Source: Crossiella equi | GTDB lineage: Bacteria; Actinomycetota; Actinomycetes; Mycobacteriales; Pseudonocardiaceae | Direction: 5' to 3' | DNA length: 64,000 bases | NCBI RefSeq assembly: GCF_017876755.1 | Contig: NZ_JAGIOO010000001.1 | Span: 7,487,786 to 7,551,785, forward strand | In this document: piece by piece, positions 25,326-33,737 of the stretch | Position numbering within the stretch: position 1 is the stretch's first letter | Layout: each line of letters starts with the position of its first letter | Made by a program: the position numbers and the translations under genes | Notes under the pieces: generated by a model | Told to the model about the DNA's origin: nothing | What the model saw: the letters and a program-made list of their open reading frames with translations, nothing else | Database searches by the model: none

Positions 25326-26531
25326 TCATGCGGCCTCCGGGTGGGTCTCGTAGGTGCGGCGGGTGGGCGAGGTCCAGGTGAAGTGGCCACCCGGGTGTTG
25401 TTCCACGCGCCAGGGCCAGGCTTCGGACTGCTTGAGGCGGTGGTGGTGACGGCAGAGCGGACCCAGGTTGTCGGGACTGGTGGGGCCTCCGTTCTCGAAG
25501 GGGATGGTGTGGTCGAGGTCGGTGGACGGGGCCTTGCGGCGGCAACCGGGGAAGGTGCGGCGCGGGTTGCGCGCCTTGACCAGCTCGGTCATCCACACCG
25601 GCGGCTTGTAGCGCCGAGCGTCGTAGCCGACCACCGTGCCCTCGGGGCCGGTGAGCAGTCGCTTGATGTTGGCGTCCATGGCGAGCTCGCGTGCCATGGC
25701 GGCGGTGACCGGACCGTAGCCCTGGAGCTCGGCGGGTTCGCTGTCCTCGCCCAGCAGGGCGGTGAGCGGCACGGTCACCCGGATCTCGGTGTGCACCGCG
25801 CCGCCGTTCGCCTTGCCGGACAACAGGTCCAGGGCGACGTCGGTGCGTTTCTGGTCGAGCGTGCGGTCCCGGTCCTTGACGGTGCGAGCCAGCTTGTCGA
25901 CGTAGGCGAAGGCGCCCTGTGCCTGGGCGGCGGGAGCCTTCACGGACAGCACGGCCATGCCGTCGTCCTCCTCCCGCAGCGACAGCTGACGGGTCTCCGC
26001 GGCTTTCTCCTCTCTGTCCCGGGCGGCCACCGGGTCGGCCCGGATGACCACGCGGCGCAGCGCCGCCCGGAGGCTGCCGACCGTGCGGGCACCCGCGTCC
26101 GGCAGCCCCCGCTGCTCCACCGCCGAGGCTTGCGCGTCGGTGAGCGTGGTGACCGCCTCGGCGACGGCCTTGGCCTTCGGGTAGTCGATGCGTCCGGCGG
26201 CCAGGGCGGCCGCCGTGCGGGGCAGGCGGCGGAGAGCGAGCGCGGTGGCCAGTCGGAGCGAGGCCGCCCGCGGGCTCCAGGCCAGGGCTGCGGCGATCTC
26301 GTCGTGGACGAACTCGTGGGTTCCGTACTTCTCGTGGGTGCGGTGCTCGACGAACCGGGCCAGGGCCTGCATCTCCACTGACTCCACAAAAGCCTTCAGC
26401 CGCTGGCAGTCCCGCAGGCGGTCCAGGGTCGCACTGGCGTCCAAAGTGGACACATCGCGGCGGAGGGCGTGCAGGGTGTGTTCCGGGGACTGGGTTTTCG
26501 GCGCGTCGAGCACGGTGAGCTGCTCGGGCAT
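25326..26531 (-). CDS. DUF222 / HNH endonuclease (13E12-repeat family)
   Basis: Protein of 401 aa with an N-terminal DUF222 region (VHDEIAAALAWSPRAASLRLATALALRRLPRT) and a C-terminal HNH nuclease motif, TDLDHTIPFENGG then LGPLCRHHHRLK. It belongs to the multi-copy 13E12/REP13E12 family abundant in mycobacteria and other actinomycetes, often linked to mobile insertion. The HNH residues are intact, so a nuclease role is possible. It is divergent from the PAC2 gene. Confidence 0.85.
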   Translation of the reverse strand: MPEQLTVLDAPKTQSPEHTLHALRRDVSTLDASATLDRLRDCQRLKAFVESVEMQALARFVEHRTHEKYGTHEFVHDEIAAALAWSPRAASLRLATALALRRLPRTAAALAAGRIDYPKAKAVAEAVTTLTDAQASAVEQRGLPDAGARTVGSLRAALRRVVIRADPVAARDREEKAAETRQLSLREEDDGMAVLSVKAPAAQAQGAFAYVDKLARTVKDRDRTLDQKRTDVALDLLSGKANGGAVHTEIRVTVPLTALLGEDSEPAELQGYGPVTAAMARELAMDANIKRLLTGPEGTVVGYDARRYKPPVWMTELVKARNPRRTFPGCRRKAPSTDLDHTIPFENGGPTSPDNLGPLCRHHHRLKQSEAWPWRVEQHPGGHFTWTSPTRRTYETHPEAA

Positions 26532-26844
26532 GGGGCGAACCTAGCGCGGGGAGGGACGGGGAAAGGGGTGATTTCACCGTGGGCGGAAAATCTGGCCGGT
26601 TGGCAAGGGAATTTTCTTGTGTGACAACGAAAAGCCTTGCCCAGTGCGGCGGGTGTTCGATCCAGTCTCGTGGGTCGCGAGCTCCGGGGCGAGGTGGTGG
26701 CGGAGAGGGAGTGGTCGCGTGGTTGCCATGGGTGTCATATAACTCTTTTTGCATCTTCGAGGTCAAATCGAGAAGCCGGGAATGGTGTCACTCCTTCGGG
26801 CGTTGTTCAGGGCAGCGCAGGAAAGCCGAGTTGTGGAGGTAGTG
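26532..26844. promoter_or_regulatory. Divergent promoter region of HNH and PAC2 genes
   Basis: The stretch is AT-richer than its surroundings. TATAAC (26738-26743, in GTCATATAAC) is the best -10 for the rightward PAC2 gene, but no good -35 is at the right distance. GGAGGT (26835-26840) is the PAC2 ribosome site. No further gene is seen. Confidence 0.4.
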
Positions 26845-27768
26845 GTGGCGGTGGAGCCGGAGAACCTGTACGAGGTGGACTCCGACGTCCCTGACCTGAC
26901 CGGAGCGGTACTGCTGCACCACTTCGACGGGTTCATGGACGCGGGGGCGGCGGGCCGGGTGCTGGCGGAGCACCTGCTGGAGACCTACGAGCACCGCGTC
27001 ATCGCGAGGTTCGACGTGGACGGGCTGATCGACTACCGCTCGCGGCGCCCGCTGATGACCTATGAGACGGACCGCTGGGCCGATTTTGCCGCTCCCGAGC
27101 TCGTGGTGTATCTGTTGCATGACGGCATCGGCAACCCGTTCCTCCTGCTCAGCGGACCTGAGCCGGATCTGAGGTGGGAAGCGTTCACCGCGGCGGTGCG
27201 CGATCTGGTCGAACGGTGGGGCGTTCGGCTGACCGTGGGCTTCCACGGCATCCCGATGGGCGTGCCGCACACCCGGCCGCTGGGCGTCGTGGCGCACGCC
27301 ACGCGGCCGGAGCTGATCTCCGAGCACCAGCCGTTCTTCAACCGCGTGCAGGTGCCCGGCAACGTCAGCGCACTGCTTGAGCTTCGCCTGGGCGAGGCGG
27401 GGCACGACGCCGTGGGCTTCGCGGCCCAGGTGCCGCACTACCTGGCACAGTCGACCTACCCGACGGTCGCCATGACGCTGCTGGACCACGTGGTCCGCAC
27501 GACCGGGCTGGTGCTCCCGGCCGACTCGCTGCGCGAGACCGCGCGGCGGGCCGACGCCGAGGTGCAGCGGCAGATGCGGCAGTCGGAGGAGATCGCGCAG
27601 GTGGTGGGTGCGCTGGAGCGGCAGTACGACGCCTTCGCGGAGGCGGCGGGCAAGGAGAGCCTCCTGCTGGAGACGGCCGAGGACATGCCGAGCGCCGACG
27701 AGCTCGGTGCCGAGGTGGAGCGGTTCCTCGCGGAGCAGCAGGGCTTCAACGACCCCAGGGACAACTGA
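26845..27768 (+). CDS. PAC2-family protein (proteasome assembly chaperone-like)
   Basis: Protein of about 307 aa in the PAC2 family. VLLHHFDGFMDAGAAGRV near residue 26 and VGFHGIPMGVPHTRP in the middle are family blocks. The C-terminal 50 residues form a helical acidic tail. Bacterial members form oligomers in proteasome-bearing actinomycetes and are thought to bind small molecules or assist complexes; function is unproven. The start is one of GTG 26845 or GTG 26851, given GGAGGT at 26835-26840. Confidence 0.78.
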   Translation: MAVEPENLYEVDSDVPDLTGAVLLHHFDGFMDAGAAGRVLAEHLLETYEHRVIARFDVDGLIDYRSRRPLMTYETDRWADFAAPELVVYLLHDGIGNPFLLLSGPEPDLRWEAFTAAVRDLVERWGVRLTVGFHGIPMGVPHTRPLGVVAHATRPELISEHQPFFNRVQVPGNVSALLELRLGEAGHDAVGFAAQVPHYLAQSTYPTVAMTLLDHVVRTTGLVLPADSLRETARRADAEVQRQMRQSEEIAQVVGALERQYDAFAEAAGKESLLLETAEDMPSADELGAEVERFLAEQQGFNDPRDN

Positions 27769-27780
27769 GCGCGCGGGACC

Positions 27781-27812
27781 AACGGCCGCTCGGGTGGACC
27801 CGGGCGGCCGTT
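27781..27812 (+). terminator. Terminator of the PAC2 gene
   Basis: AACGGCCGC (27781-27789) pairs with GCGGCCGTT (27804-27812), 12 bases past the stop, with GGT/ACC pairing possible inside. Confidence 0.6.
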
Positions 27813-28223
27813 GCCGTGCCCGGAGGCGGGCACGGACGTGGGCTGGGGTGGACGTGCGCCCGCGGGGCTGATGGCGGGCGTTGGCGCTGGTCGCGGCCGC
27901 TGGCAGGTCGGTGATGGGCGCTGGTGTGGCCAGTGGTGGGCGCGGGCAGGACAGCGGAAGCGCCGGTGGGCGCGGGGTGGGCGTCGGCGCGTCATCGGTG
28001 GGCTTGGCGTGCCTGGTAGCGGGCACTGGTGGGGCATCGGTGGGGCTTGCTCGCCTGGCGGCGGGCGCCGGCGGTGTCGGTGGGTCGCTGGCTGCCTGGT
28101 CCTGAGCGCTGAAGGTGCTGGTGGCGGGCCGCCGCTGGGGTGCCGGGGGCTGTCCGTGGTGTGCGGTTGGTGGTGCTTGCCCGGGCCGGGCCCGCCCCGG
28201 GTGGCCGCGGGGCGGGGCCGGGG
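27813..28223. other. G-rich intergenic stretch
   Basis: About 410 bases with a strong G over C bias on the plus strand and many GGTGGG/TGGG runs. Open frames are long only because of composition. The G-runs could form G-quadruplexes in the plus strand. No gene is supported. Confidence 0.4.
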
Positions 28224-29231
28224 TCAGGAGGCCGTGTAGGAGGCGATGGCCGGGTTGCGCCAGTCGCTCGAGACGATGGTGGCGCCCTTCTCGGACAGCT
28301 GGCGGACGCGGGCCTGCGCGTCGGGGACGGGTGGGTTCACGCCGTCGATGGCCGGGGCGACGCGGTGGGCGTCGGTCATCACCACCAGGTAGTGGCCGTT
28401 GAGGTAGGTGCCTGGGAAGCCCGCGTAGGTGCTGGCGTCGCCGTCGAAGGCCACGAACCAGGGGGCGCGGTCGCCGCCTCGGTCGCCGGTGCGCGGGTCG
28501 GACTGGCTGGCGCCGTTGATCGCCGGGAAGGCCGTGGTGGTGGAGAGGGTGCCCGCGGTGTTGGCGGTGATCAGGCGGTCGGCGTACTCGAGGTCGGTGT
28601 GGTAGCGGTCGAAGGGGTTGGCGGCCTCGAAGGTGCCGCGTTCGACCAGGAGCAGGAACTTGCCCGTCAGGGCTGAGCGGGTGGGCCAGGCGCCTGCTCT
28701 TGCCGCCGCGTCGAGGGTGGGGTGGGCGCCTTTGAGCTGGGCCGGGCCGAAGATGTTGGCCGCGCCCAGGTTGTCCGCCACCAGGCGGTCGAACTCGGTC
28801 GGGCCGAAGCCGCCGCGGCCGTCGAAGCCGTTCTTGAACTCCAGTTTCAGGACGATCGGCGGATGGTTCGGGTTGCGGTCGTGCCACAGGCGGATGTTGC
28901 GCAGGCAGGTGGCCAGGTTCTGGTCGCGGGCGCCGGTGCGCAGCTGCTCGTAGGTGGTGGCCGCCGCGCAGTTGTTGCCGCGGCCCGGGTCGTGGCTGAC
29001 CAGGAAGTCCCGGGTGAAGAGGAAGTTGGTCCAGATGTCCAGTTCCAGCATGCCCGCGCCCGTGTCCAGGGCGTCGGCGAGGTAGGGGAAGGTGGACTGG
29101 ACGTAGGCGTTGTGGATGCCGACCGCGGTGGTGCCGGTCGGGGTGGGTGCCGCGGCCGCCGGGAGAGCGGGGGCCAGGGCGAGCAGGCCCGCGCCCAGGA
29201 CGGTGGCCACACGTGCGAAGAGGCGGTGCAT
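28224..29231 (-). CDS. Secreted PI-PLC X-domain protein
   Basis: Exported protein of 335 aa with a signal peptide ending near PAAAAPT (about residue 28). The fold matches phosphatidylinositol-specific phospholipase C: two candidate catalytic His, His40 in GIHNAYV and His80 in VSHDPGRG, with acid residues in LELDIW (63-65) and KLEFKNGF. The C-terminus VSSDWRNPAIASYTAS is also typical. It would cleave a phosphoinositide or related phosphodiester outside the cell. GAGGAG precedes ATG 29231. The nearest upstream transcription unit (P450/ferredoxin) is closed by a terminator. Confidence 0.75.
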   Translation of the reverse strand: MHRLFARVATVLGAGLLALAPALPAAAAPTPTGTTAVGIHNAYVQSTFPYLADALDTGAGMLELDIWTNFLFTRDFLVSHDPGRGNNCAAATTYEQLRTGARDQNLATCLRNIRLWHDRNPNHPPIVLKLEFKNGFDGRGGFGPTEFDRLVADNLGAANIFGPAQLKGAHPTLDAAARAGAWPTRSALTGKFLLLVERGTFEAANPFDRYHTDLEYADRLITANTAGTLSTTTAFPAINGASQSDPRTGDRGGDRAPWFVAFDGDASTYAGFPGTYLNGHYLVVMTDAHRVAPAIDGVNPPVPDAQARVRQLSEKGATIVSSDWRNPAIASYTAS

Positions 29232-29638
29232 CGTGGCGTTCTCCTCTGGAGGATCCCGTGGCGGCGGGTGAGGAGACCGTAGTCGGGCCGGGTGTGCGGG
29301 GGATGTCCGCTGGATGGCTGGCAGGTGGGCGGGCCCGGCTGCGAACGGCCAGGCGGGGTGGCGGAGGACAGCCCACGGCCGGGAGAAGACCGCTCGGGGC
29401 GGGGGACCCCGGCCGCACGGGGCGCTGAAGGGCGGCGCGGTGCCGGGGAAGAACGGCGCGGAGACCGGGAAGGCGGTTGGGAAGCCGTCAGTCCGGTGAA
29501 ATGTCCACCGAACCGTCACGGAGACGGTTCGGTGCATTACCGGCTAGGCGCTGAATGGGTGTTCCTCGGTTCAGCTGTTCATTCATGTGAATTCCGTGGG
29601 AGTGTCCCCAACCATTCACGGCGCCAGGTCAAGTGGAA
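29232..29638. other. Intergenic stretch upstream of the PI-PLC gene
   Basis: About 400 bases with no gene. The notable structure is a perfect 12-bp hairpin, CACCGAACCGTC (29506-29517) and GACGGTTCGGTG (29523-29534), with a 5-base loop. It lies upstream of the leftward PI-PLC gene and could be an operator or leader structure. Confidence 0.4.
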
Positions 29639-29676
29639 CCGGCCGGTGCGCGGAATCCGGGCCGCGCACCGGCCGG
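29639..29676 (-). terminator. Terminator of the P450/ferredoxin operon
   Basis: CCGGCCGGTGCGCGG (29639-29653) pairs perfectly with CCGCGCACCGGCCGG (29662-29676), a 15-bp stem with an 8-base loop, 18 bases past the ferredoxin stop in the leftward direction. Confidence 0.65.
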
Positions 29677-29694
29677 GGCTGTTCAGGCCGGGCG

Positions 29695-29889
29695 TCAGCT
29701 CCGCAGGCGGATGGCCAGGGCCGGGCAGAGGACCTCGGCCTCCTTGGTGGCCTCGTGCAGGTCGGCCGGGGGCTCTTCCTGGAGGAGGATGACCACGCCG
29801 TCCTCCTCACGCTGGTCGAAGACGTCCGGGGCGGCCAGTACGCACTGGCCGGCGCCCACGCAGGCCTCTTCGTCGACAGTCACACGCAT
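29695..29889 (-). CDS. 3Fe-4S ferredoxin, P450 partner
   Basis: Ferredoxin of 64 aa with Cys10, Cys16 and Cys55 and an Ala/Gly where a fourth Cys would be (CVGAGQC), the pattern of [3Fe-4S] ferredoxins that feed electrons to actinobacterial P450s. It lies 53 bases downstream of the P450 gene on the same strand and shares its terminator, so it is the P450's redox partner. Confidence 0.9.
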   Translation of the reverse strand: MRVTVDEEACVGAGQCVLAAPDVFDQREEDGVVILLQEEPPADLHEATKEAEVLCPALAIRLRS

Positions 29890-29942
29890 TGATCACTCCT
29901 GTTGTGCGGTGGTGGGGCGTTGGCGGGCGCCGCCGGACCTGG

Positions 29943-31160
29943 TCAGCTGTCCCAGGTGACCGGCAGGGCCCGCACGCCGTACACGAGGGCGTCGTGCTTG
30001 AACTCGATGTTCTCGAACGGTACGGCCAGGCGCAGCGTCGGGATGCGCGTGAACAGGCGGGAGAAGACCTCCTGCAGCTCAACGCGGGCCAGCTGCTGGC
30101 CCAGGCACTGGTGGGCGCCGTAGCCGAAGGTGAGGTGCGCCGTGGCGTTTCGGCTGAAGTCGATGGAGTCCGGGTCGGCGAAGACGGTCTCCTGCCGGTT
30201 GCCCGAGCCCAGCGCCGCGATCACGAACTCGCCCGCCTTGAACACCTTGTCACCCAGCGGCAAGTCCTCGGTCACCCGGCGGAACACGCCGAACTGCACG
30301 ACCGAGAGGTAGCGCAGCATCTCCTCCACCGCGGCGGGCGCGATCGAGGGGTCCTGGCGCAGCTCGGCCAGGCGCTCCGGGTGCTGGAGCAGGGCCGCGG
30401 TGCTCAGCGCGATCATGTTCGCGGTGGTCTCGTGCCCGGCGATCAGCAACGACACCCCGAGCGTGACCAGCTCCTCGATGGTCAGCGGCCGCTCGGTGGC
30501 GTTCGCGCGCAGGATGAGGCGGCCGAGCAGGTCGTCCTCGGTGGGGTTGGCCAGCTTGCCCATGACCAGCTGCGCCATGTAGCCGTTGACCTCGTTGGAG
30601 GCCGCCTGCCGCTCCTCCGGGGCCACGCCGACGCGCAGCAGCACCGCGGTGACGGCCTGGAAGGTCTCCCGGTCGTCGTAGGGCACGCCCAGCAGCTCGC
30701 AGATCACCAGCGACGGGATGGGCAGCGCGAAGTCGTGGTAGAGGTCGGCCTTGTCGTTCTTGAGCAGGGCGTCGATGTGGGTCTCGACCAGGTCGGCCAC
30801 GTAGGGACGCATCGCCTGCATCCGCTTGACCGTGAACTCCGGGGTCAGCAGGCGGCGCAGCCGGGCGTGCTCCGGGCCGTCGTGGTGCAGGATCGAGCCC
30901 GGGGCCAGCGGCATGTCCAGGTCGGCGGTGGCGTCGGCGTGGTTGGACGGCGACGCGGCGCGCGAGGCCAGGCGCGGGTCGGCCAGCACGCTGCGCACGT
31001 CCTCGTACCGGGAGACCAGCCACGCGTCCACGCCGACCGGGCAGCTCACCTTGTCCACCGGCTTCTCGCGCAGTTGGCGGTATTCCGCGGCCGGGTCGAA
31101 GGGGCACCCTTCCGGCCGGGTGGTCGGGAACGCGGTGGTGGCGCTGGTGGTCTCGGTCAT
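29943..31160 (-). CDS. Cytochrome P450, CYP105-like
   Basis: Soluble haem monooxygenase of 405 aa. Haem-ligand loop FGYGAHQCLG with Cys352; I-helix AGHETT (241-246) with the acid-alcohol pair; ExxR as E280/R283. The closing stretch FKHDALVYGVRALPVTW is typical of CYP105. I start it at ATG 31160 (MTETTSATT), preceded by GAGAGGA; a longer frame to 31229 runs into the operator. CYP105 enzymes hydroxylate macrolides, steroids and xenobiotics; the substrate is unknown. It is co-transcribed with the ferredoxin and divergent from a TetR gene. Confidence 0.9.
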   Translation of the reverse strand: MTETTSATTAFPTTRPEGCPFDPAAEYRQLREKPVDKVSCPVGVDAWLVSRYEDVRSVLADPRLASRAASPSNHADATADLDMPLAPGSILHHDGPEHARLRRLLTPEFTVKRMQAMRPYVADLVETHIDALLKNDKADLYHDFALPIPSLVICELLGVPYDDRETFQAVTAVLLRVGVAPEERQAASNEVNGYMAQLVMGKLANPTEDDLLGRLILRANATERPLTIEELVTLGVSLLIAGHETTANMIALSTAALLQHPERLAELRQDPSIAPAAVEEMLRYLSVVQFGVFRRVTEDLPLGDKVFKAGEFVIAALGSGNRQETVFADPDSIDFSRNATAHLTFGYGAHQCLGQQLARVELQEVFSRLFTRIPTLRLAVPFENIEFKHDALVYGVRALPVTWDS

Positions 31161-31221
31161 GACCGGCGAGTCCTCTCGTGGTGGCACACGACGTTCGGGG
31201 GGTTGCGGCGACGGCGAGAAA

Positions 31222-31264
31222 AGTGGCATCTACTGCCATCTTGCAACAACTGCCACTATGCCAC
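31222..31264. promoter_or_regulatory. Multi-site TetR operator between P450 and regulator genes
   Basis: AGTGGCA (31222-31228) mirrors TGCCACT (31251-31257), and GTGGCAT (31223-31229) mirrors ATGCCAC (31258-31264). Two extra ACTGCCA/ACTGCCAC copies fall between, around a central TTGCAA (31241-31246). Four half-sites in about 43 bases suggest cooperative binding of two repressor dimers controlling both directions. Confidence 0.55.
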
Positions 31265-31340
31265 GTGTGTCGGTCCGGCCGCACGGGTGGTTGATCCTGT
31301 TAGCCTCCGGACGAAGAGGGGCTGGTCAGGAGGTGTGCCG

Positions 31341-31946
31341 ATGGGCTTGCGCGAGCTGAAGATGCAGCGGACCCGGCTGCTCATCGCCGACAAGGCCCTG
31401 GAGCTGTTCGCGGCACAGGGCTTCGAGGCGACCACGATCGAGCAGGTCGCGGCCGCCGCCGAGGTCGGCACGCGCACGCTGTACCGCTACTTCCCGACCA
31501 AGGAGTCGCTGATCGCGGGCTTCGTCGAGGAGCACCTCACCGGCTCCCTGGAGGTCATGCGCGACCAGTCGCCGGACACACCGCTGCCCGAGGCCCTGCA
31601 GGCCGTGCTGGGCAGGCTGATGTCGGTGGTCGCCGAGGACTCCGACCGGGTGCTGGCCGTCTACGCGCTGGCCCGCCGCACCGACTCGGTGCAGGCCCGG
31701 CTGGCCGACCAGACCTGGCGCTGGCGCAATGAACTGGCCGAGGAACTGGCCAAACGGGTCGGCGGGCCGTCCGCGACCATGGTCGCCGCCCTGTGTGCGG
31801 AGACCACGATGGGCTTGTTCGAGGTCGTGCTGCGGAGGTGGGTCGACAGTGGCGGCGAGGCCGACCTGTGGGCCATCGCCAATGAGGCCCTGGACCTGCT
31901 GCACACCGGCGCGGTGCCGCTGCCCGCCCGTCGGCGGGGGTGCTGA
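31341..31946 (+). CDS. TetR-family regulator
   Basis: Repressor of 201 aa. The N-terminal HTH is ALELFAAQGFEATTIEQVAAAAEVGTRTLYRYF-type (about residues 18-52), followed by an all-helical ligand domain. AGGAGGT (31328-31334) selects ATG 31341. It is divergent from the P450 gene with an array of operator half-sites between, so it likely represses the P450/ferredoxin pair and itself. A second TetR gene follows at once. Confidence 0.88.
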   Translation: MGLRELKMQRTRLLIADKALELFAAQGFEATTIEQVAAAAEVGTRTLYRYFPTKESLIAGFVEEHLTGSLEVMRDQSPDTPLPEALQAVLGRLMSVVAEDSDRVLAVYALARRTDSVQARLADQTWRWRNELAEELAKRVGGPSATMVAALCAETTMGLFEVVLRRWVDSGGEADLWAIANEALDLLHTGAVPLPARRRGC

Positions 31947-31951
31947 GCGAC

Positions 31952-32587
31952 ATGTCCCGCCCGGGGCACTCCGCCGCGCCGCGCCGCGCCCGCAACCCGT
32001 GGGGCCAGGGCGAACGGCTGCGCCAGGAGATCATCGCGGCCACCGAGCGGTTGCTGGGCGCGCAGGACAGCGACGACCAGCTGACCATCCGGGGCGTGGC
32101 GCGCGCCGCGGGCATCGCCCCGGCCAGCATCTACCCGCACTTCGCCGACCTCACCGAGCTGGTCGGCGCGCTCATGCACGACCAGCTGTGCCGCATGGTC
32201 GCGGTGATGACGGCGGGCCGCGACGGGGTCTGCGAGTCCGACCCGCGCGGACGGCTGCGCGGCATGCTCAACGCCTATGTGGACTTCGCCACGGGCAACC
32301 CCGCGCACCAGCGGCTGCTGCTGACCTTCCCCAAGGGGGTGGGCACCTCGTGGAATGACGTCGACACCATGGGCCCGGCAGCCGAGATCGGGCAGTTGCT
32401 GCTGACCTCGCTGCAAGCCTGTGAGCAGGCCGGGCACCGGCTGCGTGTCCCGGCGGAGACCGCGGGGGAGGTCGTCATGGTCGCCACGTTCGGCCGGGTG
32501 GTGCTCCGGCAGGCAAGCCGCGGTGGCGACGGGGGCATCGCGATCCCCGAGCTCGTGGACGTGCTGCTGTCTCTCGTGTTTGACTAG
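31952..32587 (+). CDS. TetR-family regulator
   Basis: Protein of 211 aa. A basic N-terminal arm (RRARNPWGQGERLRQEI) leads into an HTH, LTIRGVARAAGIAPASIYPHFADLTELV. The ligand domain resembles the WHG/TetR_C-13-like type. Either ATG 31952 (5-base gap from the previous stop) or GTG 31940 (overlapping it) can start it; I prefer ATG. It is co-transcribed with the preceding TetR gene, so it may be part of the same P450 response, or control genes elsewhere. Confidence 0.8.
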   Translation: MSRPGHSAAPRRARNPWGQGERLRQEIIAATERLLGAQDSDDQLTIRGVARAAGIAPASIYPHFADLTELVGALMHDQLCRMVAVMTAGRDGVCESDPRGRLRGMLNAYVDFATGNPAHQRLLLTFPKGVGTSWNDVDTMGPAAEIGQLLLTSLQACEQAGHRLRVPAETAGEVVMVATFGRVVLRQASRGGDGGIAIPELVDVLLSLVFD

Positions 32588-32653
32588 ACGGAACGGCCGT
32601 GGGCTCGGGGGTGAGACCCATCACAACCAAGTGCGCGGCTGGTGGCCCGGTCC

Positions 32654-32878
32654 TAGCATCGGCGCCGCTGGTTACCGAACAAGCGTTCGCCAACAGGGGT
32701 CCGAAGATGCTCCCCGGTCGGGCGGAACGGTGGGGTTCCCAGGGCGGGCAGCATCGCTCTTTTCCACCGGCTCCGCCGGTCCGTGGTTGAGGAGGGAGGG
32801 CCTCCGGAGGTCGATGTGGAGTTTCGCCACACCCATCGGCTACACCCGCCCGGAGGCCCTCTCGGCACCCTTTTCTTT
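32654..32878 (+). ncRNA. Candidate structured RNA
   Basis: TAGCAT (32654-32659) is a good -10; the transcript would begin near 32666. It would contain a run of hairpins: CGAAC/GTTCG (32676-32689), GATGCT/AGCATC (32706-32711 with 32749-32754), ACCGGC/GCCGGT (32766-32780), and a nested structure whose outer 14-bp stem pairs 32794-32807 with 32850-32863 and whose inner stem is CGATGTGG with CCACA/CATCG. TTTTCTTT (32871-32878) follows, one of the few true T-tracts in this window. It may be a stand-alone small RNA, a riboswitch-like leader or a complex terminator of the TetR gene. No known RNA family is recognised. Confidence 0.4.
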
Positions 32879-32968
32879 CACATATCTGAAAGTCTTGTCG
32901 TGGGCTGAAACTTGCCTTAATGTGACGGCACCCCGCCAACCTGGTTAAGCGCTCGCGATAGGACATTC

Positions 32969-32990
32969 ACCGACCCCTGCAAACGTCGGT
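32969..32990. promoter_or_regulatory. Inverted repeat before the secreted jelly-roll gene
   Basis: ACCGAC (32969-32974) and GTCGGT (32985-32990), spacer 10, lie 40 bases before the start at 33031. Possible operator. GGAGG at 33021-33025 is the ribosome site. Confidence 0.3.
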
Positions 32991-33030
32991 ATTCGTCCTT
33001 CCCTGTGGCGCCGCGTTTGTGGAGGTTGGA

Positions 33031-33630
33031 ATGCCGAGAAATCACCGTGTCCTCGCCGGAATGGCGTTGCTGGCCGGTCTGGTCGTGACCGCGCCCGCCG
33101 CGCAGGCCCAGGTCGAGGGCGGTGGCTGGACGTCCTACTCACCCGGTTTCACCGAGCAGGAGCGAGGCTGTGGCCAGATCAACGGTCTGACCTTCACCCT
33201 GACCTGTTCGACCGCCAGCGGTGACCAGCGCGCCGAACGGAGGTACAACACGCACGGCGGTGGCACCTACCAGTTCGAGGGCTCGTTCCGGGTCCAGAGC
33301 ATGGGGGGCACCCGGATCAGCCTGAAGCAGACGTTCAACGAGTCCGCGGCCGGTCCGTTCTTCATGCTCGCGGTGGAACGCGGTGGCCGCCTCTACGCCG
33401 TGCACGGTGGCGCCACCGTCGGCAGCGAGGGCACCACCGGCGCGACGGTGCGCGTGAACACCGTGCACCAGGTCGGCAGCCAGCACCGCACCTACATCAA
33501 CGGCTCACTGCGGCACAGCTACAGCAGCCCGAGCGGGTCCTTCTACGACAAGTTCGGCGCCTACCGCACCAGCAGCGGCCAGGGCCCGGCGACCGTCGTG
33601 TGGAGCGGCGTTCGCTTCTGGCGCAAGTGA
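33031..33630 (+). CDS. Secreted jelly-roll protein, possibly a polysaccharide lyase
   Basis: Exported protein of 199 aa with a signal peptide ending at AAQAQ (about residue 27). The mature part is predicted beta-rich; the end FYDKFGAYRTSSGQGPATVV resembles the closing strands of concanavalin-like alginate/glucuronan lyases. Two Cys (CGQ and TLTCS) may form a disulfide. I cannot assign the substrate or name catalytic residues, so the enzyme role is inference. GGAGG (33021-33025) selects ATG 33031. Confidence 0.6.
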   Translation: MPRNHRVLAGMALLAGLVVTAPAAQAQVEGGGWTSYSPGFTEQERGCGQINGLTFTLTCSTASGDQRAERRYNTHGGGTYQFEGSFRVQSMGGTRISLKQTFNESAAGPFFMLAVERGGRLYAVHGGATVGSEGTTGATVRVNTVHQVGSQHRTYINGSLRHSYSSPSGSFYDKFGAYRTSSGQGPATVVWSGVRFWRK

Positions 33631-33660
33631 TCCCCGCGTGATCATCCAGCGCTGACCAGG

Positions 33661-33707
33661 CGTGGACGTCCCGGTTCTCCTGCTGCTCCTCCGCCGGGAC
33701 GTCCACG
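33661..33707 (+). terminator. Terminator between the two exported-protein genes
   Basis: CGTGGACGTCCCGG (33661-33674) pairs perfectly with CCGGGACGTCCACG (33694-33707), a 14-bp stem with a 19-base loop, 30 bases after the stop. Confidence 0.65.
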
Positions 33708-33737
33708 TGCCCTTCCCCCTCCCCGCGAGGTCCTGCC

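Noticed and set aside
24207-25353. Several long open frames on both strands
   Set aside because: They overlap each other, contain no family motif or signal, and have Pro/Arg/Gly-rich composition typical of out-of-frame GC-rich DNA.
27813-28223. Open frames in the G-rich stretch
   Set aside because: Composition effect only; no start context and no motif.
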